NCBI RefSeq assembly: GCF_028554725.1 | Contig: NC_071669.1 | Coordinates: 5,728,501-5,792,500, forward strand | Source: Zeugodacus cucurbitae | Lineage: Eukaryota; Arthropoda; Insecta; Diptera; Tephritidae | DNA: 64,000 nucleotides | Reading direction: 5' to 3' | In this document: positions 44,160 to 57,394 of the stretch, piece by piece | How the letters are laid out: every line of letters starts with the position of its first letter | Numbering within the stretch: the stretch's first letter is position 1 | Notes under the pieces: generated by a model | Told to the model about the DNA's origin: nothing | Seen by the model: the letters and a program-made list of their open reading frames with translations, nothing else | Database searches by the model: none | Position numbers and translations under genes: made by a program

Positions 44160-45589
44160 ACTTACAGTTCAACTGATTTGACCGCTGACATGTCAACTCA
44201 AATATTGTATACAATTAATTCGAGTTTATAATATTAACCGATTTAACATGCCGAAAACACCAGCATATATAATATTTATGAGTAAAATTAATTTATTATG
44301 CAACTAATGTAATTTGTAATTCCACAATTCAGCGCTTCTTGTGAAATTTAGATGACAAAGAAAACCACAATATCAAATCGACAACAACACACACACTTAT
44401 TTAACATTAACTTAATGCCTTAATGCATTCATGAAAGTATATGTGTGTGAGTGCGTTATGTGCCAAGTTGTATAATGTGGCAGATTTCATATGATTTATT
44501 TATGCCAAAATACTGCTAATGATTGCAGCTTTTGTAGTAATAGATAATGACAAGCAATATGTGTGTGTGTGTGTGTGTGCATGTGCGGTGGTTGCCACAT
44601 GCATACATATAAATAATAATATACAGTTACATATCATATACAGCTTTAAATAAGTCTCCTGCGCTTTTAATGTGTGCTGCTGCTGCTGCAACAAAAGTTA
44701 AACTCTCTCTATATAATTTGACTAGATTTAATGCTTTCTTTGCTATCTGGCAACTCATTAGCACACGTAGCACTGCAACTGTTTTCCACTAACCGCATAA
44801 ATGACATGTTATGTAACAAATGTTGCCACTTAAATTTAAGTTATGCTTCAAAGCACACACACACAAGCCATCACCAGCACACGCCACAATTGTATAACAT
44901 ATGTATTTATATTATTAAGTTCATATTTACTTGTATTGCAGCTAGTTGAACTGGTCTTACAAAAGCGACCTCAGTGCAACCGCAATCATAATCATGCCAA
45001 CGACTAAAGCAATAAACGACTGTTTGATGCATTTCTGTTAAAAATTTCTTAGAAATATCTGCTATATTTCTATCATAAAGATGGAAATATGTGTACGTAC
45101 GAGGGTGTTCTGAGTAGACTCATTCGGAGTGAGTACCCATCTGGAAAATTTTATATTATTATTAAAGTGAAATAAGAAAAAGCCAAGTAGCAGAGAGCAA
45201 CCATTCAGAGTACTCTTTAGATTCGTACGAACCTGATATTCCATGAAAATTATTTCCATAGCTGCCATAGTCTCCTAAGAATATAAAAATACATTCAACC
45301 GAATATCGAAGTCTCAGTGGAAGAAAGAGTATAAAAGACATGTGCCTTTGAAAGCTCTAGATGGTTTGTTAAAAAAGCCTAAGCCAGACATTTTAGTCAA
45401 GTCCTAGGAAATACAAGCTCCCGAATACTGAATCCCGTATTTCTGATATATGTCCTTCTTTCCCAGTCAATAGAGTCTTCCCTTCCATATGAGAGTCCGT
45501 TTAAAGAAGACATTCACATTGTCTAGTGTTTTGAACTTCTCTGCGACAAACCGTTTCTTAATCTCATCTCATTTTTACCTTCCTCTACC
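44160..45589. other. Intergenic, no gene seen; (GT)n microsatellite
   Basis: A (GT)n run of about 19 bp at 44561-44579. Otherwise AT-rich without recognisable features. Confidence 0.5.
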
Positions 45590-46060
45590 CTTTATTCTGG
45601 ATACTGCAACAGACCAAACTTCTATATCTGGACCCACTGAATTCGGGTGAGCTCATCAAACGCTGGACACGATCTTTCCAGCTGCTATCTCTTAGGAAGA
45701 TTCATCTCGCCGCAATCCCGGGTGTGCTTACTGGTCATGGTTCACTAGGTGCACATGCGGTGAGATTTGGGATGAAGCCAGACGCAAGTTGCGAAAACTG
45801 CTTGGAGGAAGGCGAAGCGGAATCATCCAAACACTTCCTCCTTCAATGTCCAGCATTCGGCGGACTAAGATTAAAACACCTTGGTAGGCACACCACACCG
45901 GGGAACCCACTGAATTGACTAGAATAGACATTAGCCCACATAAGAACTGTGTAATAGAGTCCAAGCACTTCGTAGAATCATGAGGGTCGTGGCGATCCGT
46001 TAGGAGTATTTGAGTGCCACAATTGACAGTCGAAGCTATTCTAAATCCCTTGACCTGACC
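45590..46060 (+). pseudogene. Decayed RNase-H LINE ORF2 tail with 3' UTR
   Basis: It reads QLLSLRKIHLAAIPGVLTGHG, GAHAVRFGMKPDASCENCLEEG and KHFLLQCPAFGGLRLKHLG (the C-terminal Cys/His motif of the same LINE family as 31.05 kb), then a non-coding stretch ending in TGACCTGACCTAACC, probably the element's 3' end. 5' truncation is the usual LINE dead-on-arrival state. Confidence 0.75.
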
Positions 46061-46077
46061 TAACCTTTCCCAAACCT

Positions 46078-46258
46078 ACTTATTCAAACCAGACACCGAC
46101 ATATTTAACATCTGCCCCGCATGACACTAACCACTTCTTTGCATACCCAATTAACCCCAATAATTTAACACCCCTTTCCCTTTGGTCCGACTCCGTCGAA
46201 ACAGCTCGTTTCCTGGGCCTCCCGTTAGATGACTTTTATGAAAACTTATTTCTTTAGC
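46078..46258 (+). pseudogene. Jockey-type LINE ORF2 C-terminus relic
   Basis: The frame 46120-46258 reads HDTNHFFAYPINPNNLTPL, then SLWSDSVETARFLGLPLDD and a stop, matching the characteristic Jockey-clade ORF2 end (H-cluster, NLTP.SLW..P...A.FLGL). A frame break precedes it. It lies directly after the end of a different LINE relic. Confidence 0.75.
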
Positions 46259-48328
46259 GAGTTGCTTGTTATTCTTTGAAATGAAATAAGAGATCATCTC
46301 TACTGTTTTTTTCGATGTTCCAAAGATATATCTTCCATATATCTTTTTAGAATAACTAGTATGCAGAACCCAAAATATGATAGCTTCTTTAAGTGAGATC
46401 CAAGTCCTCGGAACTCAAATCACTATAAATTCATCAGATAAATTCGAGAGTGAGAGGTTATATAAATTTCTATGTTCTTTCTCTGTTATAGCTCGATCTC
46501 TCGTTTCACAGCATTGCACATGAGCTGGAAGAGGTGATCTTCAAAAAACGGGTCTTAATTTAAATGAGAGTTTGCTTTAAATCGGGGACCTAATTCCAAT
46601 CTAGTCCATCGGTGCTCTGTTTAAGCCTTCTCAAATTAACTTACGTACATTATTCTCGTTTGGTCCTATGTTCCGAATGGGACTATTATTTTTATGATCT
46701 AAGAGCACATATACCATAATATTTCTCAGAGCATCTTCACCACCAAAAGCGTACAACCGGTAACAACAAGCGGTGGCACAATATACATGCATATATATTA
46801 CAACCGCCACCACGCAATGCATGCAGCACCATTACCAAGCAGCACCAGCAACAACAATAACGACCACAACAAAAGACTTGCAGAAGCAATCAGCAGCAGT
46901 TGCAATGAGAATTGAACAAATGCAAATAACAATAACAAACCAAAACTAAAATACTGTGGCAATGGCAGAGAGCACAACTTGCGTACGTCCGTCCGTCCGT
47001 TCGCCTGTCCGTCCACACGTGCACCACTTATGCAATTGAGTTGTGCGATAACAAATGCATGCAACACAGCTTGCAACAAATTCATGTAGTCATTTATGCG
47101 ACACAACATTACACTACTACCGTTACCGTTATTAAAGCATATACGAGTATGTAAGTTGCATGGCAACGTGTGGCATCGTTAAAGTAGAGAAATACGAAAT
47201 AATATTAACCACAAAAGCTGAGATTGCAACAATGAGACACACCTTAGACACCTGTACTCTCGCTTCCCCCGCCGGCAAGCGGTAAAGGCGCTTTCAGTTA
47301 GTGATTAGTGTACACTTGCTAAGTGAGTGCGTATGTGCCGCTTGCAATGCAGGAAACTTGCAACAATAAACGGGGCACCGACAGTAACAGCGCTGGTTGC
47401 GAGGATGCTGGTGATACCTGGTTGTGATGTTGGCACCTACACAAAACACTGCATAAATTCATAAATCTACTTGAGAGCGGCTGAGTGCCTGTACTGCCAC
47501 GGCATAACAACAGCAACGGAACATTGCATTTGTTGCACGATTGCAACAGTTATCGCTCTATTGGCTAAAGGGGAACTGTAGAGTCTCTACTAAGTAAGAG
47601 AATCAGCATTTGTTTGTGCGCTCTCCGACCAAATGTGTCAGCACTTCAAATACAAAATATTCTAAGTAAGCGTTGTCTGTGTGTATTTGCTCCGGTCTAT
47701 TTGCCTTCAAAATTTAAGTGCATTTATGTTGTGTTGTAGCAGGAAGTTCCTTTGCGGTCTAAGACTTAGTTATGGCAATGGTTAACGTTAAGTCAATGTG
47801 GAAAGTGAACAATTTAATTTGCTCTTACGGTTATATATACTTAGGTTTAAATGCTTGTGTGTGTGGCTGTGCTATTTCACATTGATCGCCTTAGTTTTGT
47901 GTGTAGTTGCAATACACCCGAGTTGGAATAAGTAAGCTTAATAAGAAGTTGTGTAAATTAGTAAGGTACTTAGTGTGTGCATTTAGATTTAGTAGAGTGA
48001 TGCTTCTTTCGTAACTCAGCTCATATTAACAGAGTAACCGGTGTACAACTAGATAATTTTTCTCTTTTCTAATATATCCAAAAGCAACAGGCTAGCCAAT
48101 TAACCACAATTCTTAAGCTAGACCAAAAACTACACCGATTTTTTGTAATGAAGACTAAGTTTTCTTCTACCTTAATTACAATCAATAGTTTCTGAACGTA
48201 AATTATCGAATCTATAATATTTCAAATACATTTTATGTCATTGAGGATTCCGTTGGCTTCATAAAGCTTTAAATTCTACATCGATAAAATATCAAGATTT
48301 TCTTATTTTCTTAGTTCCATTCCTTTTC
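46259..48328. other. Intergenic, no supported gene
   Basis: Mixed sequence with CAACAA/ACAATA-rich stretches (46.8-46.95 kb) and a CGTCCGTCCGTCC tract near 46985-47015. A 122-codon Leu-rich minus-strand frame (46798-47166) is low-complexity. No RNA gene seen. Confidence 0.45.
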
Positions 48329-48752
48329 GCACAGGAGCTAATTGATCAATTAAACGGTCTTTGCTAAATTAAAGCCTTTTCGCACAGAAGCTAATTGATC
48401 AATTAAATGGTCTGTGCTCGATTAAAGCGCTGATTTAAATCGATTTAGCATACAAAATAAAAATCTAATTTTTCTACATTAAATTTTAATCGAATTATAA
48501 TCGGGTTGAAAATGAAATGCAACTCTGCGATAAAGAGCGTATTTGAAATTACATATAAGTTCTTTGTCAGCGAGTGGGCTGTATTTTTTGATAAAATATC
48601 ATTAATATTACTCGACGGTAAATGTCGCTGCTGCAAATAATGGCTGTGGTTATAGAGGAAATAGCTGTTCAAACTTACCAAATTCTTATGAAAAGCAAAA
48701 ACAAAAATGTATAATATAACAGCTGATCGATTATCGAGTAGCTCGCAGTGCG
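48329..48752 (+). repeat. Family B repeat, unoccupied copy (empty site for family A)
   Basis: Its 5' end CGCACAGGAGCTAATTGATC occurs twice 52 bp apart (48329 and 48381), a small tandem duplication. The 3' end GAGTAGCTCGCAGTGCG pairs imperfectly with the 5' end in inverted orientation. At about 48700-48706 it reads AAAAACAAAAATGTATAA without the 1.34-kb family A insert found at 42476. Non-coding. MITE-like, but no clear target-site duplication. Confidence 0.75.
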
Positions 48753-49211
48753 AAGGGTAAAAATTGGTTTCTCAATTAAAAATTTATTTGATCTTTTAAC
48801 ATATTTCATTCTAATTGTGTAAACTTATTCCCCGTAGGTTGACTCAGCGAGGAGTTAAATATAGTGATCGCTTTAAGTCTGTGCTTTCCATTTGACGATA
48901 GGATGCTCTAGGTCCAGTTGATATCGAAGAATATATTTACATTACCAGAAGCTTTCTAACAGAGAATATATTTTTCAAAAGGGATCCAAATGTAATATAT
49001 ACTACTTATTCTGGGGTTAATACTTGATATTACATAGTGCGTTCTAAAATACAGTACTTCAGAAGGTACCTTAAGAAACGACCCTCGTTTCCCGTTTCTC
49101 GGTGATGTTACCTCATTTTTACAAAGACGTCGGAGAGGAATCGTTGGAAACAACTTCAACACTTAACGATCGTGTTCCGAAATAATACTTTTTAGTTGAC
49201 CGATTAATTGA
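48753..49211. other. Intergenic, no gene seen
   Basis: AT-rich; homology to the 43860-43900 flank of family B continues for about 45 bp, then nothing recognisable. Confidence 0.45.
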
Positions 49212-49620
49212 TTATTTATACTCTCGCAACAAAAGCTCCTAAGAGAGTATTATAGTTTTGTTCACCTAAGGGTTGTAAGATCTAAAACTGAACGATCAAA
49301 TATCAAAGTGATCAGGGTGAAGAGAATAATTGAAACCCGCATGTCTGTATGTCCGTGCAAGCGATAACTTGAGCAAAAATTTTGAGATAGCTTGAGGAGG
49401 TATTCGATTGGCACCAGAAGATTGGTATTGTAGATGAGCCAAAAATCGAACCACTGCCACGCCCACAAAATGGCGATTACAGTGAACCCGTAAAGTGCTA
49501 TAACTAAGCAATAAATGGGTTTGAAAATTTGGTACAAATGATCACACTAGTGGGGGGATATTTGAATGAAATTTTTTTTGGGAAATTGGGCGTGGCCAGT
49601 GGTCTATGGAATTGAAAACA
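49212..49620 (-). repeat. Family A repeat, truncated, reverse orientation
   Basis: Starts with TTTATACTCTCGCAACAAAAG on the plus strand, which is the family A 3' end read backwards. It continues in reverse order with the GTTTTGTTCAC, ATCAAAGTGATCAGGGTG, CTTGAGCAAAAA, CCACTGCCACGCCCACAAAATGG and GGGCGTGG blocks. The part corresponding to the family A 5' two-thirds is absent. Confidence 0.75.
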
Positions 49621-50899
49621 CTCAACTTCTTTGTGTATTATTGAAATAAGTAATAAATAAGCTCTGCAAAATAAGTTGTAAGCATTCGAAAGCTCATATA
49701 CTACCTACCGTAGATAAATGAGTAGCTTTGTTTCTGCATATGTTTGATTGCTTATCATAAACTATACCAAATACCTGCTCATAACCGCACATGCACTTCT
49801 ATGGTTTATTAGAATGCAATGCTGTTAGATATTTGATTTCATTGGCAGCTCACAAACAGTTGTTAGGAGTTAATGCTGCTACACTTAAATACTTTTACGA
49901 TTTTCACTAAGCTAAGTGAGCAAGCACTTTTTGGTTCGAACACACATACGCATGAATATATATGCTATATATCTAGCGAATTGTAACTTGAACTCAGCAT
50001 CTTAGTTGGCAATATACAACACTTCCTATAAGCTATGGAACCAAATGGCAGCTATTAAGTAACTGCGTTAAATTCCACTATCTTCAATTTGGGCATTTAT
50101 ATTCTGCGTGCGTTCCGTATGCATTTAATAATAAACATGCAAAGTGGAATTTCTCCGAAATTTTGTTATTCAAAAGAGCTAATCAGCGACGCTGCAATCA
50201 TTAGTAAATACGAGTATGTGTGTAACGGTAAATATGCGTGAATTTAATAAGCCTGTTGCAAACAGTTACATAAATGCATACAAAGTGCACACACACACAG
50301 ACACACAACATTTGCGTGAATGTAATTAATTTTGATAGTAAAATGTTGTGAAATTAAATTAAATTATGCCTGCTGGCAGTATTTAGTGTTATATGCATAT
50401 GTAGGTATGTATATTTACAGTTGTTTGTATTTAATAGATAAGCTGCCTTGGACAAGCTGTAAAAAGCTGATATTCATATGTGTATATTAGTTATTTGCAT
50501 ACAAACATATTTATATATCTGCACTGGAATTCATAGCTGCATATATTTGCACGGGAAAGCTCTAATAAAGCTTGTATCGTGAATGCTCTGCATAATCGCA
50601 TGTGTATTGGTGCGTTATTCATGCATTAAGTTGCCTTAGGCTATTTGTGTGCAAAGCGTTTGCAATATTGTTTAGCATAGATTTCTATTGAATCGAATTC
50701 AAAAGCGAAAACAAAAATAGTTTTGAATTCTTTCGTCACTTGTGCTATGCTGAAAAGAACAATAGCAAAAAAATTGTTTTATTTATGAGCAAAATTTTTC
50801 GTGAGTATTATGAATATAATAAATTCACCCGGCACACCTATATATGTATTTCTCCCTCATTCTACAATTATTGTATGAACTTTATTTGACTATAAACTC
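49621..50899. other. Intergenic, no gene seen
   Basis: AT-rich, rich in ATATGCATAT-type words; no open frame or transposon feature supported. Confidence 0.45.
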
Positions 50900-51965
50900 A
50901 AAACAATTGGCAACCCTTTTAAAAAGATTCTCAATTTTAAAACTTCTTAAGACTGTTTACTTTGAAATTAAAATTATAAAAAATTAATTTCTCTTTTGTA
51001 AAGTGTATTTTATTCGAAAAAAATTTGTATAGGTGGCAACACTACGGACCAAATTTTTTTTTATTAACTGCAAGCTTTTTTGTTCTTACCTTTATAATCA
51101 TATTGTAAAAAAATCCATTCATACCTATCAGTTTTACTGTATACAAATATTTACAGGTGGCAACACTGTTTTGTAAGATTCCTTGTTCTCCTTTATTTTA
51201 ATACTCATTTTGTAATATTTTAAAAAATATAAAATGGAATGTTCATTCAAGTTTAAGTGAAAAAATTCTTAACAAGTGGCAACCCTTCTCAAAATATTAT
51301 GTATAGTTTAACTTATTTGTCGTTGGTTTAGATATTGTCAGTGAAACCTCATAATCTCTTAAAATTCTAGCCAAGCGCAGGTAACCTAAACGATGACTAC
51401 TACCCTCCAACTGGTATTTCTAAGTGCCATAACTGGTCCATACGTGGCCTACAGGCACCTACATTACATTAACCTAATCTTACCTTATCTTCATAAACAT
51501 TCCTAAATCGAAATCCATTTTGTAAAACTAATTGAACCGATAAATTTTAGTGAATTTAAAATTTAACAGGTGGCAACCCTCAACAAAAAATTTTTCCATC
51601 TGCAAAATTTCTTGTTCCTCTTTCACAAAATGCGCAAATTACGATATTTTTTCATTTTTCATTTTTCTTTTTTTTATTTAAGTTTTTCAAATAGGTGGCA
51701 ACCCTTTTCATTTCAACTTATTTTCACCTGTTATTATTTTTTGTTCATCTTTCACAAAATTCGCTTATTATGAATTTTTTGTGTATTTAAAAATATTTTT
51801 GATTCAATACTTTCAAACAGGTGGCAACCCCTTTTCATTGCAACTTATTTTCACTAGTAAAATCTCTCGTTCATCTTTCACTAAATACAAATATTATGTA
51901 TTTTTTTATGTAAAAATCTTGGTAAATTGAAAATTTCGAACAGGTGGCAACATTTTTTACACGTT
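50900..51965 (+). repeat. Satellite-like array of about 124-bp units (GGTGGCAACCCT)
   Basis: The GGCAAC core occurs at 50909, 51035, 51159, 51278, 51572, 51697, 51823 and 51946, spaced 126, 124, 119, 294, 125, 126 and 123 bp. Units share CAGGTGGCAACCCTTTTCA, TTGTTCATCTTTCACAAAAT and a following AT-rich stretch. The 294-bp gap holds about 170 bp of foreign sequence (about 51320-51500) ending in an AACCTAATCTTACCTTATC-like run. No coding potential. Confidence 0.85.
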
Positions 51966-53929
51966 TTGTCTTAAAACTTACCAGTATTACATAGAAAAAT
52001 ACAAAAAACATGAATATCTGATTCAGCCTGCACTTTGCAGCTGTTCTGTGTGGAGAAAGCGTGACGAAATTTTGTTACGTAACGTAATATCGTTGCAGTC
52101 CAACTAATTTTGCATAAATACTTACTTATTGCATTAAGCACAGTTTTAAAACGAATGCTTTGCAATAATATTTTTGAATTTTCCTCTTTGCTCTTTCACC
52201 TACCAATAAATACCAATCAAGTTTTATTAAAATATAAAATTGAAATTTATTTAAATTTAATAACACAAAGCGGGTGTGTGTATTTTTTCCAAAATACAAG
52301 CAACGTAAGTGCTCAAAAACGCGCCCGATTACATTAGCCAGAGCAGCGTAATGCTTTTAAAATGCACCTGCGTCAATGTCTGGTAACGGTAATTGCAGCC
52401 ATTTGTCGAAGTATTTAACAACCGACAAATGCCGGCAAAAAATGAACTCAAAGCGAGAGAACATGGAAAAAAATCGGCTCGGTCAATTATAGGAACATGT
52501 CACATTTATACCAATAAACCGTTAATTAAACTAAAAGTGAGCGAAAGCACAACTCAAGCCAATGTGATGGTTGGAAATACAGTTATACAAACCAATGTGT
52601 AACGGTACAAAATTCAAGTGCGGCGCATCGACTAACCGTAAAAAGCCCAAAAAAGGCAGCGACGCCACTGAAACATATTGGAAATTATTAACACGACTAT
52701 TAAGTGTTGTTAATGGACGGCAATGAATGTGAGTCAAAGCGGCGGAAAAGTGACTCACTCATTGGTGTGAGTGATATTTCAAAAGTACTCCATGTGTATT
52801 TATGTGTGTGTGAGAGTTCTTCCACTTTGTGAGCGCGTAAATAAATTCAAATGAAAATTTTAGCTGCTGCGTCAATTTCAACAAATAATTCGTTAAAATA
52901 CAGTTGCCCAAAAACAGCAACAACAACAACAAGCGCAACTGCATACAAGGACACACGCTTATCAATGATTAAATGGACACGACGCAATGCCAAAAGTGAG
53001 TGCGAGAGCGAAAAAACCCGAATGAAGGACTGCTGTCGCTGCCGGCGAGTGAATCAGTGGGGATCATGAATGTATATGCATATATAAGCCAAAATTAAGG
53101 CTAAAAGCATTTAACGTTAATAAAGTTAACCAGAGCAAAGTTTTCCGCTGTAGCATTGGGTGCGACGCAGGCAGGCAGAGTAACAGCTGGCAATTTAAGT
53201 GCTGGCGACACATGGCGTCTACTGTCGGCCATCAGAGTGCTCGTATGTTTGTAACCAAATTAATGTAAATATATATATATATGAATATATAAAGCCGAAA
53301 CCCAACCCCCTTGCTCACCTTGCATGCGTATTATGAACATGTCCATGTAAGTGCCAAATTATTAGTGTCGTTTGGTTTGGGTAGAGACCATTTAATAAAC
53401 ATATGGCATGGGTCATTAGGTTCGAAATGAATTCAAACGTGATTTCGTTAGTTGTGCAACAATTCCACAGGCACTCACGCCTGTATATATCTAAATGGCA
53501 ATATTTGTACTGCAAGCATTCGTATTATCGCTGTCGCCGTCTGCGCTAAATGACAGATGTATCGGTTAACGCTGGGTATATAACATACATGAAAAAACAA
53601 TTTCATGTGTGTTTATATAGAAGAAGATGAATAATCAAACGTCATAGTAGATTCTTAACATAGTCGAACCATGATCCTTCTCCTTTTTGACTTTCGAATT
53701 ATTTTTTTCAACATTAAAAGTAGTATAAAGAACAAAACATGGTCTTTAGTCGGATCGAGGAGAGTTGGATCTACATAACAGGAACAAAACTGGATTCACA
53801 TCTTGCAGATGGCAGTCGACTCGGCTAATTATTTGGGAAATATCATCAAAATAGCAATCACAAAACCCTTTAACGCGAAAGCGAAAGATTTAGAAGATTG
53901 TCCAGAAGTACCACCAATTTGAGTTTATA
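51966..53929. other. Intergenic, no supported gene
   Basis: AT-rich to mixed; the short frames near 52393-53069 show no domain. An AT-dinucleotide run at 53270-53290. Confidence 0.45.
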
Positions 53930-54560
53930 CCTCAAACATTACTCAGGAGCGTGACAGCTTTCAGCTGACTGTGAGCTCTGGACTGGTAAAGGAATGCCTG
54001 ACCTCATTATCAGTGGCATCAGGCTACTTCGCTATTAGACTAGTTTGAGTGCTGACCACAGCGGAATCGCAAGAAACGGTAATACTAATGAGCTTACTTT
54101 GCTAGGTATGTCGTCTCACCTACAGTATAAGGGGGTGAAGTAGGTGCAACACTATCCTCTTGTGATTTACTACTGGATGAGAAGATGGTTGGGTCTTCTC
54201 AGCAGAACAGAGAAGCGGGGGACAGTCACTAGTACTTGCAGTGTCGCAAGATCCTTCTGACCCAAGATAAATCAATCAAGAGTTCTAAGGAACTCTTCGC
54301 CCTCAATAAAGTTAATATCTCACTAGTCATAGAGGTTCTAACTGGCCATTGGAATGCACGCGGCCAGACTAAAATTTACAGAAGCTGCTTGAAGGAGATC
54401 GAGGTGGAATCATTCCAACATTTCTTACTGAAATATCACGCATTTGGAAGATCTAGGCAACCATTACTTAGATCTTTCTTTTCTGAACATCCTCGCGGAT
54501 CTGCTGATATAACCAGAAATAAAAAAAAACTTTGTAGATTTGTAGTAGATTATAGACGAG
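53930..54560 (+). pseudogene. Decayed RNase-H LINE ORF2 tail
   Basis: Broken frames encode DHSGIARNGNTNELTLLG (RNase H end), then NISLVIEVLTGHW, YRSCLKEIEVESFQHFLLKYHAFG, positioned as in the copies at 31.05 and 45.6 kb. Substitution at the Cys/His motif and frameshifts show long inactivity. Confidence 0.65.
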
Positions 54561-57394
54561 TCTTAAATCTAATTAAGGGAGTAAGTTTTGGCGTCACAAA
54601 AGTCTGTCGTCTAATACCATTCGTAATCCATTTCAACATCGTTTCAAGAGCGTTCTTGAGGTTATGTTCGCGAATTTAGTGTGGGGAGAACACTGAGATT
54701 TATGACTCCGATTTTTTGGTATAAGCTTTCATAATAAATATTATTAGATATATGTACTAACTTCAGAGAAAAAAAAATAGGTCGCAAACAACTCATGATA
54801 TTTTCATGAATTTTGAGGTTCGGTTTTTGAAAGGCGTCCTTCAAACCTTGAGCCATTTCCGCCATTAAAAAATATGAACTTGTCTGGACTCTTGTCATAT
54901 TAGCCTTGAGGAATTCTTTGCTGTTATATTCACGTAATGTTGTCATTGGTAGAGAAATGTTAACTGAAGACCTATGACTCATTTCGAACTTCCAAAAATG
55001 TTTCGAAATTCGAAAAAAAAATTCGAACAAATATTTAATCCACACTATGTAACCAAATTAAACTTTCATGTTGGATCATTTGCTTAATCTACTGGGCATT
55101 TGCGCTATCATTTACTACTTTATAAATATTTCAATATGCATATGTTCAGCAAATATAAGCGAAACTTATGTATGTGCTGACCGAGAAGGTCACTCGAAGC
55201 GCACTCACACATATATACTTATATGTGGTATATGTGAGCCACCAAATGACATTAAGCAGCATAAAAATGCAAAGTTATGTTTGACAAGTTTTGGTCTCAG
55301 CACATTTAAGAGGGTCACAGACACGCTGTTGGTCCACGCTGTCACGCGCGAACAAGCAGCCGCCCTGGAGCGCGCCGAACATGGCGTACAAATAGCGGTA
55401 AATGCATTTACATGTGAGCGTTGGCAAAATAGATTGGCAATGGAGGGAGTTTATACATGTGTTTGTGTTGTTGGTGTTGCTGTATGTGTGTTGGGAACTT
55501 TTCGTGGCGACAGCGCCATAGTGGCAACTAAAATTGCTGGGCAGCGCCGTTAGTGTATGCGGCCAGGAGCGAGTGGGTGGGTGAGTGAGTTCGTGGCAAA
55601 TGCGAACTGTAGATTGCATTAGAAACTATAAAGCCATGAAACAATATGAAATCCAATTAAAGGTGGCATATCGCCATAGTTGGCTTTTAGCGCGCAACGG
55701 GAATATAATGGCAAGCGCATGGGTGTGTGTGTGTTTGGCTGCCTGTATATGTGTACCTCTGCATGTTTGTGGCGCTAAAAGCCATATGCGCGCCCGCTTG
55801 TTGTTGTTGTTGTTGTACAGCTAGTGTTGGTTAAAAGCATTTTCAATATACGCTCACTGATTTCTCGTGATTTTTTCGTGTTTTTGTTTTGCTTGTTGTT
55901 TTTGTATTTTTTGCGTGAATTTTGCACATGTAACGCCAACCAAAAGCGCTGTCAGCGTGTAACAGGTGAGCGTAAGGTTATCAGTGCAGTGCATGCGATT
56001 TGCTGCGTAGTAATAGCTGCCGCGAGGGAGGGTGAGGAGTTGTAAGGTGAATGCTGGCTGTTACTCTAGCAATCTGTTCGACTTCATTGCAGTTTTGCTG
56101 GCGTATTTTCATGCTGATTGCATTTACCTGACACACTCAGCAGTGGACTGAGGCACAGTAGCACATACAAAATCACTCCTCCACTTTGGAACACAAATAT
56201 ACTTGACACGCTCACATGTTCCTTCTCACATGTATGTTCGTATATATGTATATGTGTGCTTTCCTGATTTTATGTTCAATTTTTCCCGGCAGCAGCACAC
56301 ACGAAATCTAATTTTTGCGCAATTTGACGACACATTTACGTTTTTATTTGATTATTTTTTGCGTTCACCTCGCAATAGCCGTGTAACCCCAGCAAAGCAG
56401 CGTTATAAACCCCTAACTACAGTTGGTAACTCTACATACAAATACACTTACACTTACTTAATATTGAGTGCCATTTTATACACGTGAGTGTACTTGTGGC
56501 ATTGGATTTGGCTTTATCCGACATATTTTTCTTTGCTTCGCTTACTTACTTACCTGCTTGCTAAGTGAGATATAGCTACATTAGCTGGCTTTCCGCTAAA
56601 GTTAAATAGCTGTCATTACAATGCAAGTGTGATTAAATGTGTGTTCATATCTGTCAGTTAATCTGCGTTGTTGAATTGCTGTGATTAGCTGAGTGCGACA
56701 AAAATCGAAAAATTTCACGAATGTACTAAATTTAGGTGTATGCATGTATAGGTGTCTCTGTCTGTCTTTATATTTCACACAGTTATTTTTATTGGTGAGA
56801 CGTTCGATTTGATTTTTATAAATCGAGTTATACTAATTTCCGTTTAATTCTTAGTTGATAAAACCTTTTTGTGGCTGAAAAGTTAGACTAGGAGACATTT
56901 TTGATTTGAGAAAAAGGAGTATGCTGAAGACATTCTGCTCCCAAACTCTTTAAATATGGTATTAAGGCAGGTTATTTTATAAGTTGTTATTAGTAGTAAA
57001 ACTCTGGTATGACTTGAGTATATTAAAGTTAAATTAAAGTGATTTACAAAAAGTCTTTGAGAAGAATTGAGGAATCCAAAAAATAAAAAAGTCACCTCTC
57101 TTAACTCCATATACCAAAATTTAAAACTTTCATGACTATGGCGGACTGAAAATATTGACACGTTTGATAAAGTGAAGGAATAAGATGAGACAAATAGAGC
57201 ACAGTACAGTAGTGGACCTCAAATATTGAAATAGGAAGCCATTCGTTAACTGCTTATTGCTTTCAAAACTGCAATAAGATAAAGAGAAATTGATAGAATT
57301 GGAACCAGATAGGGCGAGACCCACTAGAGGTATGTATGTAATAGACAAATCGACAACAGCGCACCATTCCTCTCATTCCTTTGCAATTCAGCGC
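54561..57394. other. Intergenic, no supported gene
   Basis: Contains TTGTTG runs (55800-55818) and TGTG-rich tracts (55455-55500 and 55720-55770). The 161-codon frame at 55068-55553 starts hydrophobically and has several cysteines, but its second half is TGTG-derived low complexity and I recognise no domain, so I do not call it a gene. Confidence 0.4.

Noticed and set aside
46798..47166. 122-codon Leu-rich minus-strand frame
   Set aside because: Low-complexity CAA/CAG-derived sequence opposite; no domain.
55068..55553. 161-codon frame with a hydrophobic start
   Set aside because: The second half is TGTG-repeat-derived and no domain is visible; a lineage-specific small protein cannot be excluded but is not supported.
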